Shown in pieces: positions 17,038-26,163 of a stretch of DNA of 64,000 nt. Source of the DNA: Paenibacillus oryzisoli. Its GTDB lineage: Bacteria > Bacillota > Bacilli > Paenibacillales > NBRC-103111. The stretch spans positions 372,001 to 436,000 of the forward strand of contig NZ_LYPB01000050.1 of the NCBI RefSeq assembly GCF_001653565.1, in the 5' to 3' direction. Each line of letters begins with the position of its first letter. Positions within the stretch are counted from its first letter, which is position 1. Made by a program: the position numbers and the translations under genes. A model generated the notes under the pieces. That model had not been told where the DNA came from, ran no database searches, and worked only from the letters and a program-made list of their open reading frames with translations.

Positions 17038-17215
17038 AAAGTACATCTATTTATGCGTAATTCCTTCAAAAATTTGATTTAACTGTAAATTATGTAGTTA
17101 AATCCCCTTCTTTTGCGTCGTATTAGGTAAAAATCTTAATATTACATGTAGGTTTCCATCTATTCTGCGTTTGCTCGAACAATCGCGAAATTTAACTGTA
17201 GATTTTCCATCTAAA
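17038..17215 (+). repeat. Intergenic repeat family A, copy 2
   Basis: Units GGAAAAAGTACATCTATTT, TTTAACTGTAAATTATGTAG, ACATGTAGGTTTCCATCTATT and AACTGTAGATTTTCCATCTAA occur in the same order and with nearly the same spacing as at 52808-52998. It sits in the 462-base gap 16934-17395 between the MFS gene and the surface-protein gene. The rest of that gap holds a terminator at 17234 and no gene that I can see. Confidence 0.75.
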
Positions 17216-17233
17216 CTCTCTGACCCGTTGAAT

Positions 17234-17278
17234 AAAGGCACCTTCATTCCCATCTTGGGAGTGAATGGTGCCTTTTTG
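17234..17278 (+). terminator. Intrinsic terminator
   Basis: AAAGGCACCATTCACT-type stem: AAAGGCACC-TTCATTC with GAATG-GTGCCTTT around a CCCATCTTGGG inner stem, followed by TT. It lies 300 bases after the MFS gene, beyond repeat A. Confidence 0.8.
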
Positions 17279-17395
17279 AGCTAATCCCAAATGACACTTC
17301 CATACACTTTTTTTGGCTCATCTTCACAACTTATTATCCATTTAATAGTAGAACATACTAGGTGATTGAAAAATCAAATAAGGATGTGACAGACG

Positions 17396-19396
17396 ATGTG
17401 GAAAAAGATGATAGCACTAGGCATGGTGGCTATTGGTTTACAAAGTAGTCTAGGAGCTCCTAAAGGAAACGCTTATGAATATGAAGATACACCAACGGAA
17501 GTCGCGGACGGGATCCATATCCCCAGAGCGCTAACCCTGCTTGAAGACATTCCCTATTATGTAATTCCGAATGCCCTGTTGAACAAAGCGGAAGGGTCCC
17601 TCTCTCCACAAACTGTTAAGGTTATTGAAGCCGAAAACCATTGGTCAAGCGCTTGGAATTGGTGGAAAATTCATACCGACATGGGAGATCGATGGATTAA
17701 AACCGCGCCATGGCAATTCGATGCCCCGCCCCCAGCAACAATCAATTTGATGAGCGAGACGCCTCTTTATGCGAAGCCATCGGTTAATAGTCAACGTACA
17801 GCAGCTCTTTCCCCACAAGAGGTCACCGTCGTTGACGCGGAAAAAGGCTGGTTCCGGAATAGCTCGGGTACAGGCGAGGTTTATAATCCGAAGAAGTGGC
17901 TCAAAATTCACACAACCTGGCTAGGAGATCAATGGATTCATTTGAATCTAGATGGGATCGGCACCTTTCACCCAGCAGATCAAATGAGCTATTATGCAAA
18001 TACTTACTATAACCTTAAGCCTCAATCTGATTATCAAACGTATCAAACAGATGGGATACTTTCGAAACAATTTGCCCATGTAACTGGTAAATTCCGTTCA
18101 TTGCTCGGAACATATTATCAGCTTGAAACAGACGATGGTGTGAAATGGGCATTAGGTGCCGGACAACCAATTGTAGCCGACACTACAATCATTCGGCGAA
18201 CACATCCAAGTGCCATATATACGTATCCTTCCTCTCAGTACGAAGATGAGCCCAAGTTGATTCTTACAGGAGACTTACCTGCCTATGAGAAAACGTATAA
18301 CGAGTACATCACGAACTATGGCTATGACGGTGATTGGTATCACGTTCGCACCGCGCAGGGTGAGGGTTGGTTTAATCCGAAGTTTGCTGAACCTGAGGAT
18401 GCTGTCGCGGAGACCGCAACGATACAGCTTAATTCTCCTGTCACGACGCTTTTTCGATATCCGAATACGGGAATCATACTCAATCATGGACAGATCGGCC
18501 CACAAACGCTTCATCCCCTTGCAGCTTGGACCGACCCGAATGGCGTCCGTTGGTTTCAAATTAACTCATTCGTCGGTAAAGCTTGGATTCAACTTTCAAC
18601 CTATATGGATAAGTTGACCCTGAAGGATCGCGAATCGGATATAGTTATCCAGAGTGATACTTCCTACCAAGGCGCTTTCAATCAGAATGAGGCAGGTGCT
18701 TATACTTTCGGGAATGAATCTATCGGATACGACAATAAGCAAGGTGAACCGTTCCTAGATACAGCCTTTCTGGCAGGCATCTATCACTTCGATCTATCCG
18801 GGCCAGATGCCGCGGGCTGGTGGACGCTAAAGAACGAATCTGGATATGCTTTTCAAATAAAAGCAGGTGAGCCGCAAGTTAGAACCCTCTGGAACGGTAA
18901 ATTAGCTAAGCAGTTGAAGCTTGCGTCTTCACCGAATTCTCCTAATGATCAAGGCTCGCCCTATCTGAGTCTTACTGATGTAAGGGCATTGTTTGGGGCG
19001 ACCACGAGCGTCACCATGGGCTACAATAATAACAAAGTTGTCACACTGAGTTCTCAGTTGTATAAAATTGGAAATAATTTACAGCTACCCTCTCAAGCTG
19101 TTGATCAGCAACTTCATCTATCAGGGCTTGTCTATGAAAATCGGTACCTGGAGTACAATAGCATCAAACCAGCCCTGCAAATCAAGATTAAGCACCGCGA
19201 TTTGGACGAAACCGCAGCAACTGAATCAGGCGCCGCGATGAAATTCCTGTATGACTTGAGCTATAACAATGGGCTCTATGATCTTTCATTGGACCATCCA
19301 CTCCAGCCAGGCATGAATCATGTAACGATTAGCTTCCAAGTCGCTGAACGAATAATTTTGCAGCGGGATTGGGATATCATGAATTCGACGAAATAA
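17396..19396 (+). CDS. Secreted surface protein with SH3-like/GW-type modules
   Basis: 666 residues, unrecognised. A signal peptide (about 1-25, MWKKMIALGMVAIGLQSSLGA) is followed by several related modules of about 75 residues: each has a strand with a Tyr (IPYYVIPN, ETPLYAKPS, AIYTYPSS, TTLFRYPN), a Ser-Pro-Gln turn (SLSPQTVKVIEAE, ALSPQEVTVVDAE) and a closing Trp motif (GDRWIKT, GDQWIHL, GKAWIQL). This is the pattern of bacterial SH3/GW wall-binding modules. The last 200 residues look like a separate beta domain. Neighbours give no clue. A peptidoglycan or teichoic-acid binding role is inference. Confidence 0.7.
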   Translation: MWKKMIALGMVAIGLQSSLGAPKGNAYEYEDTPTEVADGIHIPRALTLLEDIPYYVIPNALLNKAEGSLSPQTVKVIEAENHWSSAWNWWKIHTDMGDRWIKTAPWQFDAPPPATINLMSETPLYAKPSVNSQRTAALSPQEVTVVDAEKGWFRNSSGTGEVYNPKKWLKIHTTWLGDQWIHLNLDGIGTFHPADQMSYYANTYYNLKPQSDYQTYQTDGILSKQFAHVTGKFRSLLGTYYQLETDDGVKWALGAGQPIVADTTIIRRTHPSAIYTYPSSQYEDEPKLILTGDLPAYEKTYNEYITNYGYDGDWYHVRTAQGEGWFNPKFAEPEDAVAETATIQLNSPVTTLFRYPNTGIILNHGQIGPQTLHPLAAWTDPNGVRWFQINSFVGKAWIQLSTYMDKLTLKDRESDIVIQSDTSYQGAFNQNEAGAYTFGNESIGYDNKQGEPFLDTAFLAGIYHFDLSGPDAAGWWTLKNESGYAFQIKAGEPQVRTLWNGKLAKQLKLASSPNSPNDQGSPYLSLTDVRALFGATTSVTMGYNNNKVVTLSSQLYKIGNNLQLPSQAVDQQLHLSGLVYENRYLEYNSIKPALQIKIKHRDLDETAATESGAAMKFLYDLSYNNGLYDLSLDHPLQPGMNHVTISFQVAERIILQRDWDIMNSTK

Positions 19397-19445
19397 GCCC
19401 GAAGTATAAGAAAACAACCTCACTAGAGCCCGCCGGACGACGGAG

Positions 19446-19483
19446 GGCCTCCCTAGCGCACATGTTATGTGCGCTAGGGAGGC
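19446..19483. terminator. Perfect 17-18 bp hairpin after the surface-protein gene
   Basis: GGCCTCCCTAGCGCACAT and its exact complement around a GTT loop, 50 bases after the stop. Only a broken T run (TCTTAGGTTT) follows, so it may stop transcription or protect the mRNA 3' end. Confidence 0.65.
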
Positions 19484-19547
19484 CTCTTAGGTTTCATCAC
19501 CAATATGAAAGCAGTTTATGGTGCCCGGAAACTTTCTAACTATAGCA

Positions 19548-19579
19548 AGAAAGCAGGTTGCCTCGGCAACCTGCTTTCT
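19548..19579. terminator. Terminator between convergent genes
   Basis: AGAAAGCAGGTTGCC / GGCAACCTGCTTTCT perfect stem 15 bases past the stop of the minus-strand acetyltransferase gene; the T tract is short. Confidence 0.75.
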
Positions 19580-19593
19580 CATACTACCGACAA

Positions 19594-20136
19594 TCAACCT
19601 CGCCTCCACTCACGCTTCAGCATGCCATACACTATGAGGTCGATGTAATGGTCATTCAGCCATGCGGCATCCCGAATCTGTCCTTCCCTTGTAAACCCTA
19701 ACTTCTCAGGAATGGCCCTGCTCTTGAAGTTGGTCTCCCCACATCTGATTTCAACTCGGTTCAGGCCCAGATCGTTAAACGAATAATCTACAAGCCACTG
19801 ACAAGCCCGTGTCATGATACCGTGACCTTGAAATCCTTCTCCTAACCAGTAGCCTAAACTCGCACTATGATTAGCCCAACTAATCGGGTGAAATCCTACA
19901 CAGCCTGCAAACTCATCTTTGAACCAAATGCCAGCAGTAATGCCATGATTGGATGCCTCTTGATTTTGACAATGCTGAATAAAACCTCTTGAATGATCGC
20001 TATGCTGCGTCGCATCCACCCAAGGCAACCACTCTCTCAAGTACTCTCGACAGCTGTCGGTGAGTAGGAATAGCGCTTCAGCATCCTTGGGTTCAAGCGA
20101 TTTAAGTGTAAGATCAGCATCCAGTTCAATGCGCAT
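19594..20136 (-). CDS. GNAT acetyltransferase, RimJ/RimL type
   Basis: 180 residues from the ATG at 20136 (GGAGGGGAAG upstream). The GNAT fold is visible: N-terminal LTLKSLEPKDAEALF, the acetyl-CoA loop LGEGFQGHGIMTRAC, and NRVEIRCGETNFKSRAIPEKLGF, all typical of RimL/YdaF-like enzymes that acetylate N-terminal or small-molecule amines. The substrate is unknown. It follows ltrA by 31 bases on the same strand. Confidence 0.88.
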   Translation of the reverse strand: MRIELDADLTLKSLEPKDAEALFLLTDSCREYLREWLPWVDATQHSDHSRGFIQHCQNQEASNHGITAGIWFKDEFAGCVGFHPISWANHSASLGYWLGEGFQGHGIMTRACQWLVDYSFNDLGLNRVEIRCGETNFKSRAIPEKLGFTREGQIRDAAWLNDHYIDLIVYGMLKREWRRG

Positions 20137-20167
20137 GTCTTCTTCCCCTCCAGATACAGATACGTTC

Positions 20168-21295
20168 TTAAGTCGTTCCCTTCGCATACACAGCAAAAAA
20201 TAACATCATTTCTCCGATGATTACGTAATTCGGCATTTGGAACATCAGGTCCAAACCAAGAAAGACAACGAGTAATCCTAGAAATACGACTAAATGCCCT
20301 ATCTTTAATCGTTGATGCGGATGTCTATATTTGTGAAAGACTAGAGATGTTGAGAAAAAGTATAGAAGCACAGAACCGAAAATAAAGCTCAACATAAATC
20401 CATAGTTCAACTGCTCCAAGAATAACAACTGGATGGAAGCGGCCATCATACACAGGGATAAATAGATAAATAAATGGCCATAGATGATCGTCTGGCCCGC
20501 CGTCTCGAGATCTTTGTTCACTTTCTTCTCGACGTTCTCGAAATATTGCCACCACATCGCAATGATGAGCAGAAAGGTCATAGATGCAAATAGAATGGAT
20601 TGCCATGTCCAATCGCTCGACTGCAAGACGGTCAATATGCTAATGACTGATTCTCCCAGTAGAATCAACGTAAATAGCGAGAACCGCTCCAATAAATGAT
20701 GTGTATTTATAGGGCTTCTCACCAAGTACTTTCGACCCCATAGTGGGAGCAAAATATCGACCATAATTCCCACATATAACACCGCGTAACGAATCCATGA
20801 GTCAAAAAACAAGGAAAGTGCCGAAATAGCCAACCCGATCCAAAAACGGCTGCCTAGATAACGTGCAGTAATCCGTCGATGATCTTCTTCTTTCTTGTGT
20901 ACAGCCAAATATTGAATCGCCGTCATCGCTCGCAAACCTAGGTAACCGATCAGAAAAGGCACGAAATACTGATCAAAATCAACCGACAGGCTCGCCGTCA
21001 TAATTAACACGAAAAATAATTGCAGTATGAGGAAAACGCGATGGGAAGTACTGTCCCGTCCAAATCGGTTGACGAATAGTGACTGCCCCACCCAAGCCCA
21101 CCAAATAGGGACAAAAATTAGAACAAATTTGCTTAAATACTCCAGCGGGATAGTGCCATGATGCACATGTACCAAGACATGACTTGCTTTGGAAACCGCT
21201 GCAACAAAGAGCAGGTCGTAGAATAGCTCAAGCCAGGTCACTTTTTTCTCGACCATAGCTTTGATGTGATGCAGTCCTGGTGTGTGATTGTTCAT
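20168..21295 (-). CDS. ltrA: Low temperature requirement protein A (LtrA) family membrane protein
   Basis: 375 residues with about ten membrane segments. LtrA signatures are clear: VTWLELFYDLLFVAAVSK at the N-terminus, FVPIWWAWVGQ, and HLLERFSLFTLILLGESV in the middle. Listeria LtrA is linked to growth at low temperature, but its chemistry is unknown. It is probably co-transcribed with the acetyltransferase gene downstream. Confidence 0.9.
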   Translation of the reverse strand: MNNHTPGLHHIKAMVEKKVTWLELFYDLLFVAAVSKASHVLVHVHHGTIPLEYLSKFVLIFVPIWWAWVGQSLFVNRFGRDSTSHRVFLILQLFFVLIMTASLSVDFDQYFVPFLIGYLGLRAMTAIQYLAVHKKEEDHRRITARYLGSRFWIGLAISALSLFFDSWIRYAVLYVGIMVDILLPLWGRKYLVRSPINTHHLLERFSLFTLILLGESVISILTVLQSSDWTWQSILFASMTFLLIIAMWWQYFENVEKKVNKDLETAGQTIIYGHLFIYLSLCMMAASIQLLFLEQLNYGFMLSFIFGSVLLYFFSTSLVFHKYRHPHQRLKIGHLVVFLGLLVVFLGLDLMFQMPNYVIIGEMMLFFAVYAKGTT

Positions 21296-21352
21296 TTGTG
21301 GGCTCCTTTACTTATTTTCATCGTAACAAGTTTACGTGGTTAACAATCTTTA

Positions 21353-22324
21353 TCACGTGCTCAAACCTAGATTCTCATGAATCTCATCCGTAATATCGAT
21401 TCCCGCTTGCTGAAATGCCATAAGAATAGCACCAGTGACTGGTTCATATCGCGGCTGCTGGACCGCATAAGACTTTCCTTGCTTATTTGCTTTGGCTATT
21501 TCATTTTCAAGTCGCTGCATCATATACGGACTGCGTGCAACACTACCGATCAGTGCCAGACGTATACAATCGGAAGCAAATTGTGATCCGACAAGCCGGA
21601 CTGCAGTAATGAGCTGAGACACTCCTGAATTACACACCTCGATAGCCAAAGGACTACCTGTAGCAGCAGCGACTGTTACCAGTTGAGCCATGTCACCAAA
21701 TTTCATATTACATGATTGATGGTCGGAAATGAAACCAGTGGAAGCTAATTTACCAAATTCCTGCATATCCGAGACTCCCCAATAGGTAAAGACCTTTGTA
21801 ATAAGCTCTTCATCTTCTAAGTCATAGCTACCTGCAAGGATACGATAGACGGTTTCGTATGAAAGGTGCCTTGCCGTCGAGCTGGCATACTGCCGAAAGT
21901 CATAGTTTCTCAACTGCTCCCCGTTTTCATTAATACCAAAAACAACAGACCCCGTCCCTGAAATAGCAATAATCCCAGGCTCTCCACCAACTGCTCCGAC
22001 TTGTGCGATCCACGCATCACTAACTGCACGCTTCGTTCCATTCATCCCATCGATATCGATAAAATCGTCACACCAAGCCTGATCCTCTGTCCGATCCAAT
22101 CCGGCAAATCCAGCGACAAGTGAGATAATGTCGCCTTCATTACATCCTACTTTGGCTAGTAGGTTTGCAATCGCTGCTCTCACATGCTGTTTGGCATGAG
22201 GATCCTTATGTAAATTTGCAGCACCTGACCGTGAATGGGCTAAGACATGCCCCGTTGTGTCCACGGCTACTGCTCTTGTATGTGTTCCTCCACCATCAAT
22301 GCCAATTACGATGTTCTTCTGCAT
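21353..22324 (-). CDS. BadF/BadG-family kinase (N-acetylglucosamine kinase-like)
   Basis: 323 residues, ASKHA fold: phosphate-1 motif IGIDGGGTHTRAV, AISGTGSVVFG (phosphate-2), and IGSVARSPYM (adenosine motif). It resembles eukaryote-type GlcNAc kinases and the MurK group. It is a second such kinase in the window; the other (62751) lies in a muropeptide-recycling set. This one has no sugar-uptake neighbour, so the sugar is uncertain. Confidence 0.82.
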   Translation of the reverse strand: MQKNIVIGIDGGGTHTRAVAVDTTGHVLAHSRSGAANLHKDPHAKQHVRAAIANLLAKVGCNEGDIISLVAGFAGLDRTEDQAWCDDFIDIDGMNGTKRAVSDAWIAQVGAVGGEPGIIAISGTGSVVFGINENGEQLRNYDFRQYASSTARHLSYETVYRILAGSYDLEDEELITKVFTYWGVSDMQEFGKLASTGFISDHQSCNMKFGDMAQLVTVAAATGSPLAIEVCNSGVSQLITAVRLVGSQFASDCIRLALIGSVARSPYMMQRLENEIAKANKQGKSYAVQQPRYEPVTGAILMAFQQAGIDITDEIHENLGLST

Positions 22325-22394
22325 TCCCTTGAATTCCTCCCCTATAAAATGCCGTCTCCACGTATTCGAGATAAAAATGGATATTCCTGTAGCT

Positions 22395-22427
22395 TAAAAA
22401 AGCCGCTCCCCTAAGAGGAGGCAGCTT
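22395..22427 (-). terminator. Intrinsic terminator
   Basis: Minus strand AAGCTGCC-TCCTCTTAGGGGA-GCGGCTT stem followed by TTTTTT; it lies downstream of the GHKL gene and its remnant neighbour. Confidence 0.75.
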
Positions 22428-22439
22428 CGTCGAACAATC

Positions 22440-22623
22440 TCATTTAAATAAAGGAACAGCCTCTGCAACGATGTAATAATGAACGCCAGCTTGCGCCATA
22501 TCCTTCAAGCAATCGGCATAAAGCCTAGCACACCGTGAAATTATCCGTAACTTCCGTTCGATATGACGTTGCACCTGCATCCAATAAGCCTTGAAATATG
22601 GGTACCTTGTCTATCTTCATCAT
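22440..22623 (-). pseudogene. Short frameshifted gene remnant
   Basis: Four bases after the GHKL stop an ATG-ATG start reads MKIDKVPIFQGLLDAGATSYRT... for about 34 codons to a TAG. A single-base shift near that TAG restores a protein-like frame (ARLYADCLKDMAQAGVHYY, ending VPLFK and TGA at 22440). The two halves together look like one small protein of about 60 residues broken by a frameshift. I do not recognise the family. It is placed like a last operon gene of the GHKL ATPase. Confidence 0.45.
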
Positions 22624-22626
22624 ACA

Positions 22627-23826
22627 TCATAGCGCAGCCATCAACCATTCTCGTTCCTCCGCTCCAACGGCATACATCAAGTGAGCAAGCACTTTCTTCT
22701 GTTCCGGATTTAATCGCGCAAATACCTTGGGCTCCGCATGACACAACGCACGAATCGCAGCTTCGAGTTCCTCCCGGCGGTTAGCTGCCTCAGGATCACC
22801 GGTGAACGTCGGAAACGCCTTCGCTTCCGCAAATTCCTTGATAACAGCATCGGATAATTTCCGCAGATAGGGCTTCCTTTTCTCACTAATGAACGTCGCT
22901 AGCTCATCCAATAGATATTGAAAAGCGTCACTTTTGCGGCTCGCACCGAATGTAAACGACTGCTGTCCACTCAGCTCCTCATGGCTCCAATCAAATTGAT
23001 CAAATAACTTACTCTGAATATAGACACTATGGTAAAAGGAATCCCCTTTATTGTTAAACGTTGTGGGCTGTTTATGCTGCTCATTCAACTTCGAATCAAT
23101 GAAATATAGCTTCGAATACTCATGATTCATACGATCTTCCCAACGAATGTACGTAATTCGAAATTTCGTCTGTGACATCGGATGCACGAATTGGAAAGTT
23201 TCCTTTTCTGCAATCAAACTAGTGTAGTTCAACGGTTCACCATCAATACGAATTGTGTAGGCCTTGTCCGCATGGAGTTCTAAGAACCACCCGAATTCTC
23301 TACTCAAGTATGCTAGAAAATCCTGGGCCACGAATTCCTTAATAATATGGTTAAATGTGACGGTCGTCCCTCTGTCCTTATCCGTTAGATCAGGCTTGGT
23401 CACGTGATAGGCATCCAATTGTTTGGCTTTAATATGAATCTTATACGTATTCTTGAGCAGGAGACCATCCTCGTACGTGGTTTGCCATATCGCTTCCGAA
23501 GCAAAGTGATGGAACGTTAAGCGTCCTATCCCATTTTTACCGTGCATCGCTGAAGTTGTTCGCCCCCGTTTATCTGGGTCCACAGCTTTCTCCGATTCAT
23601 AGAAAGGCGTAAACTTTCCCTCTAAATCTTTGAGCTTAATCCCATAACCGTTGTCTGCAATTTCGATTTGATCCACGCCGTCTAGTATGTTTTTATGAAG
23701 AGTTATGTCTACCGCCGTAGCCTCAGCGTCGAAACCGTTCCAAATGTATTCGGCAATAGCTTGCAAATAATCAAACTTACGGAGCGCTTTTTCGATACCT
23801 TTTGAGGATATTCTAATGTTGTTCAT
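22627..23826 (-). CDS. GHKL (Hsp90/MutL/MORC-type) ATPase-domain protein
   Basis: 399 residues from the ATG at 23826 (AAGAAAGGG upstream). The N-terminal Bergerat fold is complete: AEYIWNGFDAEA (general-base Glu and Asn), IADNGYGI, HGKNGIGRLTFHH (lid Gly loop) and GTTVTF. A transducer-like domain follows (about 190-330). The end (REELEAAIRALCHAEPKVF) resembles regions that continue further in the longer homologues I recall, so it may be C-terminally shortened. No two-component or mismatch-repair partner is adjacent. Large GHKL proteins of this kind occur in DNA-handling and defence loci; the function here is unknown. Confidence 0.75.
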   Translation of the reverse strand: MNNIRISSKGIEKALRKFDYLQAIAEYIWNGFDAEATAVDITLHKNILDGVDQIEIADNGYGIKLKDLEGKFTPFYESEKAVDPDKRGRTTSAMHGKNGIGRLTFHHFASEAIWQTTYEDGLLLKNTYKIHIKAKQLDAYHVTKPDLTDKDRGTTVTFNHIIKEFVAQDFLAYLSREFGWFLELHADKAYTIRIDGEPLNYTSLIAEKETFQFVHPMSQTKFRITYIRWEDRMNHEYSKLYFIDSKLNEQHKQPTTFNNKGDSFYHSVYIQSKLFDQFDWSHEELSGQQSFTFGASRKSDAFQYLLDELATFISEKRKPYLRKLSDAVIKEFAEAKAFPTFTGDPEAANRREELEAAIRALCHAEPKVFARLNPEQKKVLAHLMYAVGAEEREWLMAAL

Positions 23827-23935
23827 GGCGATCAACCCTTTCTTCATGGTCTGCTCGTACTCATACGTTAATCATATTGTAAATAGCTCATTTCGTATGT
23901 CGATTGGTGTCCTCCTTCTCCAAGTCTTTTTCGAC

Positions 23936-23962
23936 AAAAAAAGCCGCAACTATGCGGCTTCT
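23936..23962. terminator. Terminator of the ABC/adaptor/Ig-repeat cluster
   Basis: AAGCCGCA / TGCGGCTT stem; on the minus strand it is followed by TTTTTTT, about 25 bases after the stop of the Ig-like protein gene. Confidence 0.88.
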
Positions 23963-23984
23963 TTCTTTTACTACTTTTATACAA

Positions 23985-26135
23985 TTAATCCGTTGTAATA
24001 AACCAATCCGCTTTTTGTGAAGCAAGCAGTTTTCGTTGGCCTTGGAACTCATCGTAAATATGAAGCGTATATTGCTTTAAAAATTGTGTTTTGAAAATTA
24101 ATCCGGGATCTGCGATCGATATTTTGAAATTTTCTCGTTTACCTAGCCGAATCTTATCATCTTCATCCGCTGTAGAATCTCCATTCATCACGTCAAAGTC
24201 CTTGAAATCAAACTTTTTCTCGAAACGCTTCTCGCCACCGCCATCTTCAAAAACGAGTAGTAGGTTATGGCCTTCGGTATTGATCTCAGTCAGCTTTTCC
24301 TTCGTCAATTCATAATTGAATTTCAAAGTGAACGTGCCGTCTGCAATGGAGGTGCTAATATTATTCATCGAAATCGTATAAGGAAACAACTCGACATTGG
24401 CCAGTGTCGTCGCAACATTCGTTTTCTCATCAGGCAACTTGTAGGCAATTGGGTTTACATAGGAATCAGGTATAACTTTCTCACCTTCCGACAGAGCACC
24501 ATCTGTCACTGCTTCACCTAGTAGTAAGGTTAAATTGGTTGTAGAGTAACCTTTGGGTACGGATGCCCAAACATTTAATAAACCCTTGCCTGTCGGGCTT
24601 ATTTTGTTCTCTATCTCTGCTATCGTTGCCGGGAACACGGTGCCATCCGCCGATCGGAAGTTGGCAACAAGTTTAGGTACTGTAGTGAACCTTTTCTCCA
24701 AATTGGTAACTTCGACCATCGCAGAGTACATGATATTTGTTGTATCCCAATAGGTTGATACGCCACGAATCTTATACTTCGATTTACGCCCGACCTCATT
24801 CGTCGTATAGAACTGACCCTCATCAATGGAAGGTATGGCTTGAAAGTCATCTTGGGTTGCGAATTCAAGCACGTCCGTTACTGTCGCACTGCTGGGATCT
24901 GTACCAACGGAAGGTGATCTCTCTTCCTCTTCTTGAAGAACTAATTTAATCTGAGAAAATCCATACGTATAAGGTACTTTCCCAACGATTTGCAAATTCA
25001 CTCTCGCATTTGCTCCCAAGCCAATCACTTTAGCGGTCTGTACCAGTTTCGCATTGATTTTCACGGCACCATCAAGTAAGAAATAGCCTGATAACTTTGG
25101 AATCGGCAAAGGATCTTCCCCAGGATTACTCAGCGTCAGATCAGCTGTCAGGAGGTCCTGATCTTCCCAAGGAAGTCGGCGCAGCGCATTCAGCTGTGCC
25201 TTATAGACGCCGGATTTGCTCGTGAAAGCATACTCTTTTCCAATCGATCCTTCTTCCCCTTGGGTAGTCGTAGGTAATTGGAATGCAGCAATTGGGACAG
25301 TTAGCTTTAACTCTGAGATATTCTCAGCTACAGTCAACTGCCAATGGTCTGCAGCGACAGAAACAGGGATTGAACCTGAGAGTTGAATTTCCTTGCTTTC
25401 CTTCGGGTTTATTGTTAATTCTTTTGCTCCTTTCACCTCCAGTGGATACAGAAGCCCCTCTGATGTACGTATCGAAAATAGGTAGGAAGGAAGTGTTGCT
25501 GTATGATTCCCAACGTTTTCTACTGTCAAATTAATTGTTGGAACGTAGTATTTCTCATTTTTATTGTTCATCCACTTTTTAATGGAAGCATTTAGTTGCA
25601 TACCGCTAACTGAAATTACGGAAGCGCCGCCTGAGGGGGTTACGTCTGTGAAGGTGTCTGGTACAGCTACTTCACCCAATACTTGTTCGAAATTGGACTG
25701 ACTGAAATCCCATTTGATCAATTGAACGACAAGATCCTGCAAATTCGTATCTGAATTAACTATTGCATAATAGTTCAAATCGATTGTAGAACCAGGGGCA
25801 ACACTTTTCTTATCCCGATCCGCAGGTAACAATTTGGCTACGAATTGATTGCCGGACTTACTTCTTAACCGTGCCCAATAATCAACAACCTGCAGTGCAG
25901 AACTGCTATCATTATGAATGGATACTGTGAATGTTGCCACTTTACCGTTTTGACTCGGGAGAACATGAATCTGTTCCAGTTGAAAGTAACTGTTTGCTTT
26001 TATATTTACCTTATCCAGCACAACAGTATCAGCAGCCAGATTCTCACTGGCATGTGCAGGGGAAACCATCCCTAGCAGCAGTGCTGCCACAAGGGATATC
26101 TGTAGTACGCTTGTATGGCGAGTCTTTCTTTTCAT
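23985..26135 (-). CDS. Secreted protein with four Ig-like repeats (unrecognised)
   Basis: 716 residues. Signal peptide at about 1-30 ending AHASEN. I see four loosely related beta-sandwich repeats of about 110-130 residues, each with a pattern of strand, Asn/Glu-rich turn, LRS-type or FRS-type strand and a Gly/Pro loop: near VDYWARLRSKSG, SYLFSIRTSEG, LSGYFLLDGAV and LVANFRSADG. They resemble DUF4352/Ig-like domains that cap extracellular proteins. The C-terminus (about 580-716) is distinct and charged. The gene ends a cluster with a solute-binding protein, an HlyD adaptor and two permeases, so it probably acts outside the membrane with them. Confidence 0.7.
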   Translation of the reverse strand: MKRKTRHTSVLQISLVAALLLGMVSPAHASENLAADTVVLDKVNIKANSYFQLEQIHVLPSQNGKVATFTVSIHNDSSSALQVVDYWARLRSKSGNQFVAKLLPADRDKKSVAPGSTIDLNYYAIVNSDTNLQDLVVQLIKWDFSQSNFEQVLGEVAVPDTFTDVTPSGGASVISVSGMQLNASIKKWMNNKNEKYYVPTINLTVENVGNHTATLPSYLFSIRTSEGLLYPLEVKGAKELTINPKESKEIQLSGSIPVSVAADHWQLTVAENISELKLTVPIAAFQLPTTTQGEEGSIGKEYAFTSKSGVYKAQLNALRRLPWEDQDLLTADLTLSNPGEDPLPIPKLSGYFLLDGAVKINAKLVQTAKVIGLGANARVNLQIVGKVPYTYGFSQIKLVLQEEEERSPSVGTDPSSATVTDVLEFATQDDFQAIPSIDEGQFYTTNEVGRKSKYKIRGVSTYWDTTNIMYSAMVEVTNLEKRFTTVPKLVANFRSADGTVFPATIAEIENKISPTGKGLLNVWASVPKGYSTTNLTLLLGEAVTDGALSEGEKVIPDSYVNPIAYKLPDEKTNVATTLANVELFPYTISMNNISTSIADGTFTLKFNYELTKEKLTEINTEGHNLLLVFEDGGGEKRFEKKFDFKDFDVMNGDSTADEDDKIRLGKRENFKISIADPGLIFKTQFLKQYTLHIYDEFQGQRKLLASQKADWFITTD

Positions 26136-26163
26136 TTTGTTAACCTCCTAAAGCAGAAACCAC

